Notes: a model not told the origin generated them from the letters alone. A stretch of 64,000 bases of DNA from Paenibacillus harenae (GCF_030812415.1 NZ_JAUSST010000006.1:248001-312000); one strand, 5' to 3'. Counted from the stretch's first letter, positions 32,938 through 41,804 are shown. Translations and numbers: made by a program.

Positions 32938-33297
32938 TTGCAGACAATCAAGATTAACAATATCCCGCCAACACAAAATGAACTACGGCGTATGCACTTT
33001 AGGCAGATAGCAGCAGAAAAGAAAGAGTGGGAGCATATCATAGCAATAATCGTGAGAGAGCAAGGTATAAGGCCCGTCGAATGTGTAAACATGACGTATG
33101 AGTTTCACTTCCCAGACAAGAGAAGACGAGATCCCGACAACTATGCTGCATCGGCTAAAATGCTTCAAGATGGATTAGTAAAGGCTGGAGTGCTAGTAGA
33201 CGACAATTTCGAATATGTGCGTGAGCTTCGGATTACAAAGGGCGAGAACAGCAAACACCCATTTATCATAATCACGTTGGAGGAGGTCGGTGCATGA
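32938..33297 (+). CDS. rusA: RusA-like Holliday-junction resolvase
   Basis: 119 residues. The RusA pattern is clear: IPPTQNELRRMHF at the start, YEFHFPDKRRRDPDNYAASAKMLQDGLVKAGVLVDDNFEYV with the catalytic Asp residues. It should cut recombination intermediates during late replication or packaging. TTG start with GAGGGAG upstream; the open frame is longer but lacks an RBS there. Confidence 0.85.
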   Translation: MQTIKINNIPPTQNELRRMHFRQIAAEKKEWEHIIAIIVREQGIRPVECVNMTYEFHFPDKRRRDPDNYAASAKMLQDGLVKAGVLVDDNFEYVRELRITKGENSKHPFIIITLEEVGA

Positions 33298-33413
33298 CAG
33301 CCTATCAATTCACAGTTTGGAAGAGAAAGATGGAGAAGGAAAAACGTCGGAAGGAAAAAGAGCTGGATTATATGAGAAGTGGGATCGCAAAATTCTATCA
33401 GAAGGTATGGTGA
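33294..33413 (+). CDS. small basic phage protein
   Basis: 39 residues, very Lys/Arg rich helix (KRKMEKEKRRKEKELDYM); ATGA overlap and GGAGGAGG upstream. Function unknown. Confidence 0.5.
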   Translation: MTAYQFTVWKRKMEKEKRRKEKELDYMRSGIAKFYQKVW

Positions 33414-33417
33414 TTGC

Positions 33418-33573
33418 ATGACTCCTTTAGAGGAATTGCTAGAACAAGCGAAATACAACAAGAAAAAAGGGATCGCGGTTATCTCTACTGAGTTTGTGAT
33501 AAAGAAACTTAATGATCATCGCAAACATGAAAGGGTGCTACGACCTCCTGAGAGCCTAGTAGAGACGTTGTAA
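33418..33573 (+). CDS. small phage protein
   Basis: 51 residues, helical (MTPLEELLEQAKYNKKKGIAV). RBS weak (AAGG). No family recognised. Confidence 0.45.
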   Translation: MTPLEELLEQAKYNKKKGIAVISTEFVIKKLNDHRKHERVLRPPESLVETL

Positions 33574-33608
33574 GAGTGAATTGGTAGTCTAGAGGGTTTT
33601 AACTGTGA

Positions 33609-34157
33609 ATGGGTTTAAAATCGATTTTAGAAGTGTTTAAGGAGGTAATGGACATTAGAAACAGATACGAAATAAAAGGAAGTATAACGACAATATTCAT
33701 TGACACTGAGAAAGGGGTGCTTGAATTTCTTGTAAGTACTAATAAGTTAGAAATTCTTGATAACTACTCCGGAAAATTTGTGAAAACAGGAAAAGGAAAA
33801 CATATATATGGAATTGGATCTGTTAAGTATAAAGATATTGAACATCCTTATTTGCATCGGCTTCTTACAAATGCACCCAAAGGATTGGTTGTAGATCATA
33901 TAAACCACGATACTTTTGATAATACCAACGAGAATTTAAGAATTGTAACTGCTTCGGGAAATGCAAGGAATAGAATTGATACAGGACCAAATGGGCCATG
34001 TGGAACAAGAGGAGTATACCTCTGCGAAAGTACTGGGAAATATAACTTTATTATCAACCGAAAGTATAACAAGGAATATGATAGATTTGATAACTTTGAA
34101 GATGCCAAAAAAGCTTCAGACGATTACTTCAAAGATAATCCCGAATATACTTTTTGA
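33609..34157 (+). CDS. HNH homing endonuclease with AP2-like DNA-binding region
   Basis: 182 residues, AT-richer than its neighbours. HNH core VVDHINHDTFDNTNENLRIVT followed by an AP2/NUMOD-like segment (GTRGVYLCESTGKYNFIINRK). Such free-standing genes move between phages. The ATG at 33609 lacks a good RBS; ATG 33648 lies only 2 nt after GGAGG. It inserts a non-operon-like gene into the compact early array. Confidence 0.85.
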   Translation: MGLKSILEVFKEVMDIRNRYEIKGSITTIFIDTEKGVLEFLVSTNKLEILDNYSGKFVKTGKGKHIYGIGSVKYKDIEHPYLHRLLTNAPKGLVVDHINHDTFDNTNENLRIVTASGNARNRIDTGPNGPCGTRGVYLCESTGKYNFIINRKYNKEYDRFDNFEDAKKASDDYFKDNPEYTF

Positions 34158-34185
34158 TTAAATCAAGTATGAAGGATGGTAAGCC

Positions 34186-34359
34186 ATGGACTATATTTCA
34201 GGAATTAAGGAATATATGAGCAAACGAGGCATGACGCAAGGTCAATTTGCTAATCATATCGGTGTGGATGAACACACGATCACAAGATGGTTGAGAGGTA
34301 AGACGCAGCCAAGGGCTGGAGCTATGAGGGATATGGTTGATAGGGTGTTGGGGATATGA
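34186..34359 (+). CDS. XRE-family HTH protein
   Basis: 57 residues, essentially one HTH: YMSKRGMTQGQFANHIGVDEHTITRWLRGKTQPR. GAAGGATGG upstream; ATGA overlap with a tiny membrane ORF. Confidence 0.75.
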   Translation: MDYISGIKEYMSKRGMTQGQFANHIGVDEHTITRWLRGKTQPRAGAMRDMVDRVLGI

Positions 34360-34436
34360 ACGGATATTTAATTATTGGAATAGCAGTGGTTGTGTTAATT
34401 CTTGTATGGGTGTACCCAAAAAAATGGTGGAAGTAA
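34356..34436 (+). CDS. 26-residue single-span membrane peptide
   Basis: One hydrophobic span (LIIGIAVVVLILVWVY) and a PKKWWK tail, coupled to the HTH gene. Function unknown; too short for certainty. Confidence 0.45.
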   Translation: MNGYLIIGIAVVVLILVWVYPKKWWK

Positions 34437-34612
34437 TTCAGTGAATATTAAATTACTTAGCAATATTTTGACTTTTATAATTGCTAAACGATCCCGTCAA
34501 AAGAAAAGTAAAATTACGTAAAAACCTTGATTTATAAGGGTTTAACACTGGTATTTACAGCTAAAAAATGATAAAATAGAGTAAGACTATTTTGCTCAGG
34601 AGGCGAATATAA

Positions 34613-35494
34613 ATGGACGGAAATCAAGTAATCGACAACGGCATAAAAGAAACGATTTATCAAGTGTTTGATGCGGTGTTACCTGCAGAGACGGGACATA
34701 AATTGATCGGCATAAACGAGTATGAAGAACTCGCGACCATGTTCCGGCAGATGGTTGATATGGCAGTAGACGATAACCTAACAGCATTACATACATCGGT
34801 AAATGAGCAGCTAGAGGCAAAGGATGCTGAGATTACTGCACTTAACGCGAACTTGATTGATATCGATACAAGGCTGCGAGAATCGATCCGCAAGGAACAA
34901 TATGCAACTGAGAACTATGAACGCGCTCAATCTCATATTGAACGATTGGATGATGAAGGAATAAGACTTGCAAATGCGTTAGCTGCCGAAGAAGAAAAGA
35001 ATGTTCAGATGATTGAGCAGTTAAAAGCGAAAGATGATCAGATCGCTAAACTCACGGAAGAGATCAACAAGCCTAAACAAAGCACAATTATCATACCAAG
35101 CCATACAAAGCCTAATGCGACATTGCAACAGATGATGGAGCAGGCTAAGAATAAATCGATTAAGACGCAAGCAGAACTAGCGTTAAGCGGAGAAACATTC
35201 AGAGGTACGGTGCAACTCACTCCACCTAAACTTGGAGGCGGCGAAACCGACAACAACACGTTTCACGTCGAAGCTCCTACGGTTGACATTGGCGACAGTG
35301 GGGTTTTGGTTCCCGAAGCGGCGATAACATACGAACTGCCTCCCAGCGTCCCGCAATCGGATGCCGAAGTACCAACCGACTCCGCTAACGGAGAAGTGGC
35401 TGATAAAGCAGTTGAGACAGAACTTGAAAAGCGACTCAACAACATCGAATCGAGATTGGCACAGCTTGAACAGTCGGCGGTGAATGCAGCGTAA
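34613..35494 (+). CDS. coiled-coil phage protein
   Basis: 293 residues. Acidic helical N-terminal half with heptad-like repeats (NEQLEAKDAEITALNANLIDIDTRL; NALAAEEEKNVQMIEQLKAKD), a low-complexity middle, and a final coiled coil (LEKRLNNIESRLAQLEQ). No enzymatic motif. CAGGAGG RBS. Overlaps the next gene by 1 nt. Possibly a scaffolding or replication accessory protein. Confidence 0.65.
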   Translation: MDGNQVIDNGIKETIYQVFDAVLPAETGHKLIGINEYEELATMFRQMVDMAVDDNLTALHTSVNEQLEAKDAEITALNANLIDIDTRLRESIRKEQYATENYERAQSHIERLDDEGIRLANALAAEEEKNVQMIEQLKAKDDQIAKLTEEINKPKQSTIIIPSHTKPNATLQQMMEQAKNKSIKTQAELALSGETFRGTVQLTPPKLGGGETDNNTFHVEAPTVDIGDSGVLVPEAAITYELPPSVPQSDAEVPTDSANGEVADKAVETELEKRLNNIESRLAQLEQSAVNAA

Positions 35495-35913
35495 TGGCAA
35501 CGTTGAACGATGCAATAATATTGGCGACAACAATGCACAAAGGGCAGTATGACAAGGGTGGACATCCATATATACTTCACCCTCTCAGGATAATGTTAAT
35601 GGCAGACAGCGATGTAAACAGAATAGTTGCAGTGCTGCATGATGTGGTTGAAGATACAGAAGTCACTCTAGAGGGTTTACGACAACTCGGTTACGGTGAT
35701 GAAATTGTCGAGGCTATTGACCACTTAACCAGAAGAGAATCCGAGACGTATATGGAGTTCATAGCCAGAACCAAACAAAATGAAATCGCAAGAGTCGTTA
35801 AGCTACTTGATATCGAGGATAATTCCGATCTTTCAAGATTGAGCGAAGTTACTCAACAAGATTTGACTAGGGCTAAACGGTACTCTAAGGCTAAAGAAAT
35901 ACTGATGGGATAG
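35494..35913 (+). CDS. SpoT/Mesh1-like HD hydrolase
   Basis: 139 residues. HD-domain motifs typical of RelA/SpoT-type (p)ppGpp hydrolases: GQYDKGGHPYILHPLRIM, the VLHDVVEDTEVT metal site, and LLDIEDNSDLSR. No synthetase domain, like small alarmone hydrolases. It could lower (p)ppGpp in the infected or induced cell; the substrate is inferred. It follows the coiled-coil gene and precedes a terminator. Confidence 0.8.
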   Translation: MATLNDAIILATTMHKGQYDKGGHPYILHPLRIMLMADSDVNRIVAVLHDVVEDTEVTLEGLRQLGYGDEIVEAIDHLTRRESETYMEFIARTKQNEIARVVKLLDIEDNSDLSRLSEVTQQDLTRAKRYSKAKEILMG

Positions 35914-35932
35914 CAAAGCCACATAAACGTAC

Positions 35933-35972
35933 CAAAAGGAACTAGCCCTAAAAAGCGATGTTCCTTTTATGT
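35933..35972 (+). terminator. intrinsic terminator
   Basis: AAAAGGAAC and GTTCCTTTT arms, ending the early transcript after the HD hydrolase gene. Confidence 0.65.
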
Positions 35973-36010
35973 AAATATAGTAATGTCATTAAACAAAAGG
36001 TGGTGTTCCA

Positions 36011-36118
36011 GTGTTCGGATTAAAATGGAAAGTGTGGGACATACCGCTAATCATAATATTGGTTATCAAGGATCTAAGGAAACGAAGAAAACGGAGGAGG
36101 ATGCACAATGAACCGTGA
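36011..36118 (+). CDS. possible 35-residue basic membrane peptide
   Basis: GTG start with AAGGTGG upstream; short hydrophobic stretch then KDLRKRRKRRR. Overlaps the next gene by 11 nt. Uncertain. Confidence 0.35.
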   Translation: MFGLKWKVWDIPLIIILVIKDLRKRRKRRRMHNEP

Positions 36119-36581
36119 ACAGATCACAGAGGCGCTTAAATCGCTACCGGCATACAAATATGCAATATCTCGCTATGAGCGTCATATAACCGTTCCAAGC
36201 GCAGGAATAGCGAACTACAGCGGAATGCAAGGTGGATCGGGAGCGCCGGAGAGATTCTTCGCAATGGTTGGGAAAGCCGCTGATATGGGCATGACATCGT
36301 ATAGAGACTTACTCGATTATGAGAACTATAAACGTATTGTAGAGGATCTAGAGGGAGCTTTAGATGTGCTCACAGACGACGAACGCATCGTTATCAAGAT
36401 GAAGTGGGTACACGATATTACATTGCGGCAGATATCCAACCAGCGTAACTTGAGTATCGCAACAGTAGAGAGGCGGCATAAGAGGGCATTGTCGAAGCTG
36501 ACGGATGCGCTAAGATTCACGAAAGCGAAAGTACCATACATCGAAATGCACAACAGATGCGAGGAATTGAGTGTTTCTTGA
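36108..36581 (+). CDS. ArpU/sigma-region-4-like late regulator
   Basis: 157 residues. The C-terminal half (LTDDERIVIKMKWVHDITLRQISNQRNLSIATVERRHKRALSKLTDAL) is a sigma-70 region-4-like HTH, as in ArpU-type proteins that activate late genes. GGAGGAGG upstream. A TATAAT box and a structured RNA begin 26 nt after its stop, a plausible target. Confidence 0.8.
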   Translation: MNREQITEALKSLPAYKYAISRYERHITVPSAGIANYSGMQGGSGAPERFFAMVGKAADMGMTSYRDLLDYENYKRIVEDLEGALDVLTDDERIVIKMKWVHDITLRQISNQRNLSIATVERRHKRALSKLTDALRFTKAKVPYIEMHNRCEELSVS

Positions 36582-36606
36582 TGGGTTTTTGATAGGTATG
36601 ACGGTA

Positions 36607-36612
36607 TATAAT
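36607..36612 (+). promoter_or_regulatory. putative late promoter (-10 box)
   Basis: TATAAT 8-9 nt before the first stem of the structured RNA; the region 17 nt upstream (GGTTTT) is a poor -35, consistent with need for an activator. Confidence 0.45.
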
Positions 36613-36619
36613 CGTATTA

Positions 36620-36896
36620 TAGGAAACTGGCGAATGAGCAACAGGTAGCTTTTTGCGCAGCCGCTGTTCACGCCGTTTCCTCCTTGGTATAATTAGCAAG
36701 AATGCCGGTTGCGATGAAAGTGGTTAATAACACGCACGGGAAAAACCCCTCTCAACGATGGGAGCTAACCCGACCACTAACCGTCCACTAGCAGGTGGGT
36801 TGCATTCAACTTTGATCTAAAGCTGACCCATAAGGGTGTAAGCACAGCAATAGATATTCTATGTGACCTGAGGGGCCTTATGGGCTCCTTTTGTCG
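36620..36896 (+). ncRNA. candidate structured non-coding RNA before the packaging genes
   Basis: 332 nt lie between the late regulator and the next ORF without a supported gene. Helix 1: AGGAAAC (36621-36627) with GTTTCCT (36675-36681), continued by GGCG (36629-36632)/CGCC (36671-36674) and AACAG/CTGTT. Helix 2: AACCCGACC (36767-36775) with GGTGGGTT (36794-36801). Helix 3: CCCATAAGG (from 36828) with CCTTATGGG (36875-36883) followed by CTCCTTTTG, terminator-like. It could be an independent RNA, a leader of the late mRNA, or contain the packaging site. Confidence 0.6.
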
Positions 36897-36913
36897 TTCT
36901 TAGGAGGCAACCA

Positions 36914-37069
36914 ATGGAAAAGCGAATCACAATCACAATGAATCAGATAGACGGATCAATCGAGTATGAGCATGATGGGAAACCGACATATGCAGAAGCA
37001 TTAGGAATGCTAGAATATACGAAGATGATCGTTACAAAGGAATGGATGGAGGAGATTGGCGATGTATGA
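36914..37069 (+). CDS. small phage protein
   Basis: 51 residues (MEKRITITMNQIDGSIEYEHDGKPTY start); TTAGGAGG upstream; 8-nt overlap with the next ORF. First gene after the structured RNA. Family unknown. Confidence 0.55.
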   Translation: MEKRITITMNQIDGSIEYEHDGKPTYAEALGMLEYTKMIVTKEWMEEIGDV

Positions 37070-37259
37070 CATTAAACAAGTGAAAGATATGATCGAAAAT
37101 GGTGGTATTGCGGTTAATGAAAAGTTGCAAGAGCGGATCATGAACGATCAAATGACGGAAGAAGATCACGCTTTTGTTTCTAGGGCGTTTGAAACAATGA
37201 GAGGCGTAACGAAACATGGCATTGAAGGATATAAGGAAATGACTGGATTTATAGAGTGA
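37062..37259 (+). CDS. small acidic phage protein
   Basis: 65 residues, helical (MYDIKQVKDMIENGGIAVNEK). ATGGAGGAG upstream. Family unknown. Confidence 0.55.
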   Translation: MYDIKQVKDMIENGGIAVNEKLQERIMNDQMTEEDHAFVSRAFETMRGVTKHGIEGYKEMTGFIE

Positions 37260-37264
37260 TGCAC

Positions 37265-37351
37265 ATGAAGCGCAAAGCAAAGCGTCGCATAAAGATACTA
37301 CTCATGATTGGCGCTATAACGGCAGGCATGATCGTAGGTAAGCTGATATGA
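37265..37351 (+). CDS. 28-residue basic membrane peptide
   Basis: Basic start (KRKAKRRIK) then one hydrophobic span. ATGA overlap with a second tiny membrane ORF. Both may be translated but support is thin. Confidence 0.4.
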   Translation: MKRKAKRRIKILLMIGAITAGMIVGKLI

Positions 37352-37422
37352 TCGCGCTGACTGTTACGGTATGGGCGATAGTAGGAGTTGTCTTAATCGG
37401 ATTTATGCGTGGAGCGAAGTGA
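37348..37422 (+). CDS. 24-residue membrane peptide
   Basis: Single hydrophobic span (LTVTVWAIVGVVLIGFM) with basic end, coupled to the preceding tiny ORF. Function unknown. Confidence 0.35.
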   Translation: MIALTVTVWAIVGVVLIGFMRGAK

Positions 37423-37435
37423 GAGGAGGGATCAA

Positions 37436-37627
37436 ATGGACCAGTATGAAATTAAATTACCGACGCCAAATTACTACATTGAGTGGAAGAACGAGGACGG
37501 AACTACTGATAAGTTAAACATTAGTGATTCTGGTGAGTTGCTATTAAACGGAAACAGTGTAGAGAGCTTGGACGATCATAAACAGATGATCAAACTTCTG
37601 CTTAAAGCAATATGCTTGTTGGTTTGA
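37436..37627 (+). CDS. small phage protein
   Basis: 63 residues, strand-rich (YYIEWKNEDGTTDKLNISDSGELLLNG). GAGGAGG upstream. Family unknown. Confidence 0.55.
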   Translation: MDQYEIKLPTPNYYIEWKNEDGTTDKLNISDSGELLLNGNSVESLDDHKQMIKLLLKAICLLV

Positions 37628-37657
37628 TAGCAAATATGTTATGAGAGGAGGGATAGT

Positions 37658-38098
37658 ATGGCAGTAGGGAAATACGAGACGCATGTTAAGCCCAAGCTAC
37701 TGCTAATTGAGGCATGGGCGAGGGATGGATTGACTGACGAGGACATATATAAGAACTTGGATATATCGCATGATTCGTTTTACAAGTACAAGAAGGAACA
37801 CTCTGAGTTAACTGAGGCCTTAAAACGCGGGAAGGAAGTTATCGACGTAATGGTCGAGAATGCTCTCCTTAAAGCGGCACTTGGGTATGATTACACCGAG
37901 GAAGAATTAAACAAAATGACAGGCGATCCAATCGAGCTAAGAAAGGTCGCTCATCCAAATACAACAGCGCTCATCTTCTGGCTCAAGAACCGTAAGCCGA
38001 AGCAATGGCGTGACAAACAAGAACTCGAGCATCTTGGTGGCATAGCTATCAAAGTAGGATTGCCACAAGCTCCGGTACCGGTCGATGACAACGATTGA
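37658..38098 (+). CDS. terS: terminase small subunit
   Basis: 146 residues. N-terminal HTH (LIEAWARDGLTDEDIYKNLDISHDSFYKYKKEHSELTEALKRGK) of the small-terminase/transposase type and a helical core ending with AFWLKNRKP-like text (ALIFWLKNRKPKQWRD). Recognises phage DNA and stimulates the large subunit. Overlaps terL by 14 nt. GAGGAGGG RBS. Confidence 0.85.
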   Translation: MAVGKYETHVKPKLLLIEAWARDGLTDEDIYKNLDISHDSFYKYKKEHSELTEALKRGKEVIDVMVENALLKAALGYDYTEEELNKMTGDPIELRKVAHPNTTALIFWLKNRKPKQWRDKQELEHLGGIAIKVGLPQAPVPVDDND

Positions 38099-39593
38099 TG
38101 TGGATCTGACCGAACTGCCTAACCTTACACCACAAAAGTTTTACCCGTTGTACTGGAATGAATCGCGGTACATGGTACTTATGGGTGGTGGTGGATCGGG
38201 TAAGTCGGTATTCATCACTCAGAAGATCGTCACTCGGATGCTTAACGAAACTGGTCATCGCTTCTTGGTGCTCCGTAAGGTTGCTAAGACGTTGCGTGAA
38301 TCGGTATTCGCTGAGATAAAGAAAACAATCTACCGTTGGGGTGTCCAGGATCTATTCACGATCCCTAAAGGAGCAACATCGGAGTTGCATATAACCTGTG
38401 TAAACGGGAATGAAATACTGTTCGCCGGATTGGATGACGTTGAAAAGCTAAAGTCCATCAGTGGCGTTACATCAGTCTGGATCGAGGAAGCAAGCGAGAT
38501 CAGCACCGAAGACTATCGGCAACTCGACATTCGGATGCGTGGTAAGTCAAGGAATTACAAACAGATGATGATCAGCTTTAACCCGATCGACATAAACCAT
38601 TGGCTTAAGAAGGAATTCTTCGATCAGAAGAAGCCTAATGCGGTCACAAAGCATTCTACGTACTTGGATAACCCGTTCCTGCCTGACGAGGATAAAGCGG
38701 TTCTAGAGGCGTTTAAGCACTCTGACCCATACTTCTATCAAGTCTACTGTTTAGGAGAATGGGGCGTACTTGGCAAGACGATATTCCCTAAACAGATCGT
38801 ATCTGAACGAATCGCATACTTACGAAACCGACAGCCGCTGAAACGCGGTTATTTTTATTATGACCACGATGATACAAAGGTGCTGGATGAATCAATCAAG
38901 TGGGTAGACGATTCGGCCGGAGCTATTACCATATACGAGGATACGAAGCCAAACTTGCCTTACGTGCTTGGTGGAGATACGGCCGGTGAAGGTTCAGACA
39001 ACTTTACAGGCCACATCATCAACAACACAACAGGCAATCAAGCAGCGGTCCTCAAACAGCAATATGACGAGATTGACTATGCAAGGCAGATGTATTGCTT
39101 GGCTAAGTATTACAACACAGCTCTCGTAGGCATCGAGGTTAACTTTTCCACCTATCCGCTTAGGAAGTTCGAGGAGTGGAAGTATCCGAAGCTTTATGTT
39201 CGCGAGGTTCAGGACAGCTACACTCATAAGCTTGAGAAGCGTTTCGGATTCCTCACAGGGAAGATCACACGACCGCTTATCATTGCGAATCTCGTAACTA
39301 TCGTTAAAGAGTCTGTACACCTCATTAACGACATTCCAACGCTGGAAGAGATGCTAACCTTCGTGAAGAACGAAAACGGCAGAGCAGAGGCGCAGGATGG
39401 CGCACACGATGACTTGCTAATGGGTCTCGCGATTACTTATCAGATTAGGGATCAACAAAGCTATGGTCATGAAATGACTGAGAAGTTTGATCTATCTAAG
39501 CTGCCTGAGGATTTGCGTGAAGACTACTGGAACGCGCCGGCTGATAAGCGACCGTATCTGCTCAAAAAATGGGGATTAGTAAAGGCGGGATAA
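38085..39593 (+). CDS. terL: terminase large subunit
   Basis: 502 residues. ATPase with Walker A GGGGSGKS (about 34-41), the VWIEEASEIS Walker B region and a FNPIDINHWLKKEFF coupling motif; C-terminal RNase H-like nuclease with GGDTAGEGSDNF, then GIEVNF and the late acidic site in AQDGAHDDLLMGLAI. Resembles the PBSX/Terminase_3 group. It packages DNA through the portal encoded next. Confidence 0.93.
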   Translation: MTTIDVDLTELPNLTPQKFYPLYWNESRYMVLMGGGGSGKSVFITQKIVTRMLNETGHRFLVLRKVAKTLRESVFAEIKKTIYRWGVQDLFTIPKGATSELHITCVNGNEILFAGLDDVEKLKSISGVTSVWIEEASEISTEDYRQLDIRMRGKSRNYKQMMISFNPIDINHWLKKEFFDQKKPNAVTKHSTYLDNPFLPDEDKAVLEAFKHSDPYFYQVYCLGEWGVLGKTIFPKQIVSERIAYLRNRQPLKRGYFYYDHDDTKVLDESIKWVDDSAGAITIYEDTKPNLPYVLGGDTAGEGSDNFTGHIINNTTGNQAAVLKQQYDEIDYARQMYCLAKYYNTALVGIEVNFSTYPLRKFEEWKYPKLYVREVQDSYTHKLEKRFGFLTGKITRPLIIANLVTIVKESVHLINDIPTLEEMLTFVKNENGRAEAQDGAHDDLLMGLAITYQIRDQQSYGHEMTEKFDLSKLPEDLREDYWNAPADKRPYLLKKWGLVKAG

Positions 39594-39594
39594 T

Positions 39595-41592
39595 ATGGAC
39601 ATATTCAAGCCATTTAAAGCGGCTGGAAAGGCGGTGAAAGAGATGTTAGATACCGTCAGTGAAGTAGCAGAGAGTGCAGCCGATGAGGTTGAGCAAGAAG
39701 CGCGACTGCAATACTGGCAAAATAAGCTTGAAGTATCGAAAGCCAGTTATCCGCTGGATGCGATGGATGAGCGCGAATACATCTACCTTGGCTCGCGTGG
39801 CGTGGATGCGAACGTGAATAGTAAGCAGCGGCCCAGTAAGATGGCAAACATGGTCTATAACATCGCATACGAATTTACGGAATCGCAGGTTGATCCAACA
39901 GTACCGCAGCCATCGGTCAAGAGTAAGCGTCCGGAGTATTCTTGGTTGGCGACGATGATCGAGGATAGCCTAGCGAATGACATTGCAGAGTTGGGCATTG
40001 AACGCATCAACGACTATAACGAGCGTATAACGCCTGTACAGGGACTTTCTATCATCGAGGTAGCTTGGAACCCTGATTATAAGCACAAGCTCCACAGAGG
40101 CGAAATACAGCTAATAAGCCGCCATCCAAAGCAACTGATACCTCAACAGGGGATTTACCGGTTACAGGAGATGGATTACTTCTTTGTGCTAGAGAGCATG
40201 ACCAAAGAGCAGATCATGAGAGACTACGGCAAAGATGTTGATTACGCCGGCGAGGAACACTCTGACGTAACGAATCTTTCCGGAAACGAAAACTCTTTCA
40301 ATAACGAGAACGAGAAAGTCACCAAAATAACGTGCTGGTACAAGGACGAAGACGACGACATTAGTAAATTCAGTTGGGTTGAGCATACGGTACTTGAAGA
40401 TTATCCGAAATTCTTTTACCGGCGGTTGGATCGTTGCACAAGCTGTAACGAGGTCAAGGATTTGGAAGTGTTCGAGGAAACAGGCCAATGCGCTATGTGT
40501 GGTTCAACTAAGTTTGAATCAACGATTGAGAAGGAAGAGACGCTTGCCGCGCCTATGAGGATCGGGAATAAAGAGCTTCTTCCAGTAGGTACGCAGGTTC
40601 CATATTTCGTTCCTACCAGATACCCGTTTTCTATCCGCATCAACGTCCCGAAAAACTTCTCATTCGAAGGGCAGAGTGATGTTGATGTTATACGCGATCA
40701 GCAAGACACAATTAAGAAGGCTGCTACAAAGGCTGAAGAGAAGATCATCAAAGGCGGTAGTGTCTTTACGTTAGCCGAGGATCAAGCGAATCAGATAACG
40801 GATGAAACCTACCAAATCATACGAATGACCCCTCAACAAAAACAGGTATTTGGCGTAGAAAATCTTCAAGCTGACATCGGTCCCGAGCTAATGTGGATAC
40901 AAGATGCCTATAAGAAGGCTCAGTCCATGCTAGGCATAACGGATAGCTTCCAAGGTAAGGAAGATCCTACGGCTAAGTCAGGCGTTGCTAAGCAGATTCA
41001 GGTCCAGCAAGCCAGCGGCAGGATGCAATCGAAGCAGAAGAACAAGTATGAAGCCTTCAAAGAGCTATTCGAGATCATGTGGGAGTTCAAGCTTGCGTTC
41101 TATGATGAGCTAAGGCCGTATCTTCCCAAGGATCAAGAAGGCAAGGAAATGCTGCAGGTGTTTGATAAGTATGCTTTCGTCCTTCGTGATGGGGAGGGCA
41201 AGCTTTACTACAACACGGACTTCATATTCAGTGCTGATAGCGCTCAAGGGTTGCCGAAGGATAAGATATTCATCTTCAACCAAGCGAAAGAGATGTCTGC
41301 AGCCGGTCTAATCGATCCTATTCAGTTCTGGGGCATCATGGAGCAGATTGGATTCCCTAACGCTAAGCTGATTAAGAAGCAGTTAGAGGAACGGCAACAA
41401 GCGGAGCAACAAGCACAGCAACAGAAAGCAATGATCGATGAACAAAACGCTCAAGCTCAGTTAGAGCAAGCTAATCAGCCGGCATCATTTGATGACGAAG
41501 TTGGAAGCCTGCCTGGTCCGATGCAGGACATGTACAAGAAGCTTCCGCCTGAAGCTAGGGCGCAGATTATGAAGCAGGCAATGGGAGGCTGA
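39595..41592 (+). CDS. portal protein
   Basis: 665 residues. P22-like portal features: N-terminal coiled part, long alpha/beta core, SRHPKQLIPQQGIY, a CxxC..CxxC insertion (CTSCNEVKDL and CAMCGST, about residues 280-305) that may bind zinc, and a Gln-rich coiled C-terminus (RQQAEQQAQQQKAM) typical of the barrel helix. Directly after terL by 1 nt. Confidence 0.85.
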   Translation: MDIFKPFKAAGKAVKEMLDTVSEVAESAADEVEQEARLQYWQNKLEVSKASYPLDAMDEREYIYLGSRGVDANVNSKQRPSKMANMVYNIAYEFTESQVDPTVPQPSVKSKRPEYSWLATMIEDSLANDIAELGIERINDYNERITPVQGLSIIEVAWNPDYKHKLHRGEIQLISRHPKQLIPQQGIYRLQEMDYFFVLESMTKEQIMRDYGKDVDYAGEEHSDVTNLSGNENSFNNENEKVTKITCWYKDEDDDISKFSWVEHTVLEDYPKFFYRRLDRCTSCNEVKDLEVFEETGQCAMCGSTKFESTIEKEETLAAPMRIGNKELLPVGTQVPYFVPTRYPFSIRINVPKNFSFEGQSDVDVIRDQQDTIKKAATKAEEKIIKGGSVFTLAEDQANQITDETYQIIRMTPQQKQVFGVENLQADIGPELMWIQDAYKKAQSMLGITDSFQGKEDPTAKSGVAKQIQVQQASGRMQSKQKNKYEAFKELFEIMWEFKLAFYDELRPYLPKDQEGKEMLQVFDKYAFVLRDGEGKLYYNTDFIFSADSAQGLPKDKIFIFNQAKEMSAAGLIDPIQFWGIMEQIGFPNAKLIKKQLEERQQAEQQAQQQKAMIDEQNAQAQLEQANQPASFDDEVGSLPGPMQDMYKKLPPEARAQIMKQAMGG

Positions 41593-41594
41593 TT

Positions 41595-41804
41595 ATGAGT
41601 GGTGTAATCGAGGTTTCTCGTGAAGTTGATCATGACCTATGCCGAATGTGTCCTCATGACAAAGAATGTAGATCAGTTTGTATTGCCATCGAATCACTTG
41701 TTCAGTTGGCTAAGGTTCGCAGTCCTTTGGCTCAATTAGAATATATCTACAATGTGGGAACAAGGCTGGATCTAGATAATAGTTACACTTCAAAAGATTT
41801 ATAG
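41595..41804 (+). CDS. small Cys-rich phage protein
   Basis: 69 residues with four Cys (LCRMCPHDKECRSVC), likely one zinc site, then helices. Starts 2 nt after the portal gene. Function unknown. Confidence 0.55.
   Translation: MSGVIEVSREVDHDLCRMCPHDKECRSVCIAIESLVQLAKVRSPLAQLEYIYNVGTRLDLDNSYTSKDL

Noticed and set aside
33609-34157. HNH gene splitting another ORF (intron- or intein-type insertion)
   Set aside because: The flanking ORFs are complete small genes and do not look like two parts of one protein.
36582-36913. Group I intron or tRNA-like element
   Set aside because: None of the conserved core elements or a cloverleaf could be found; left as an unclassified structured RNA.
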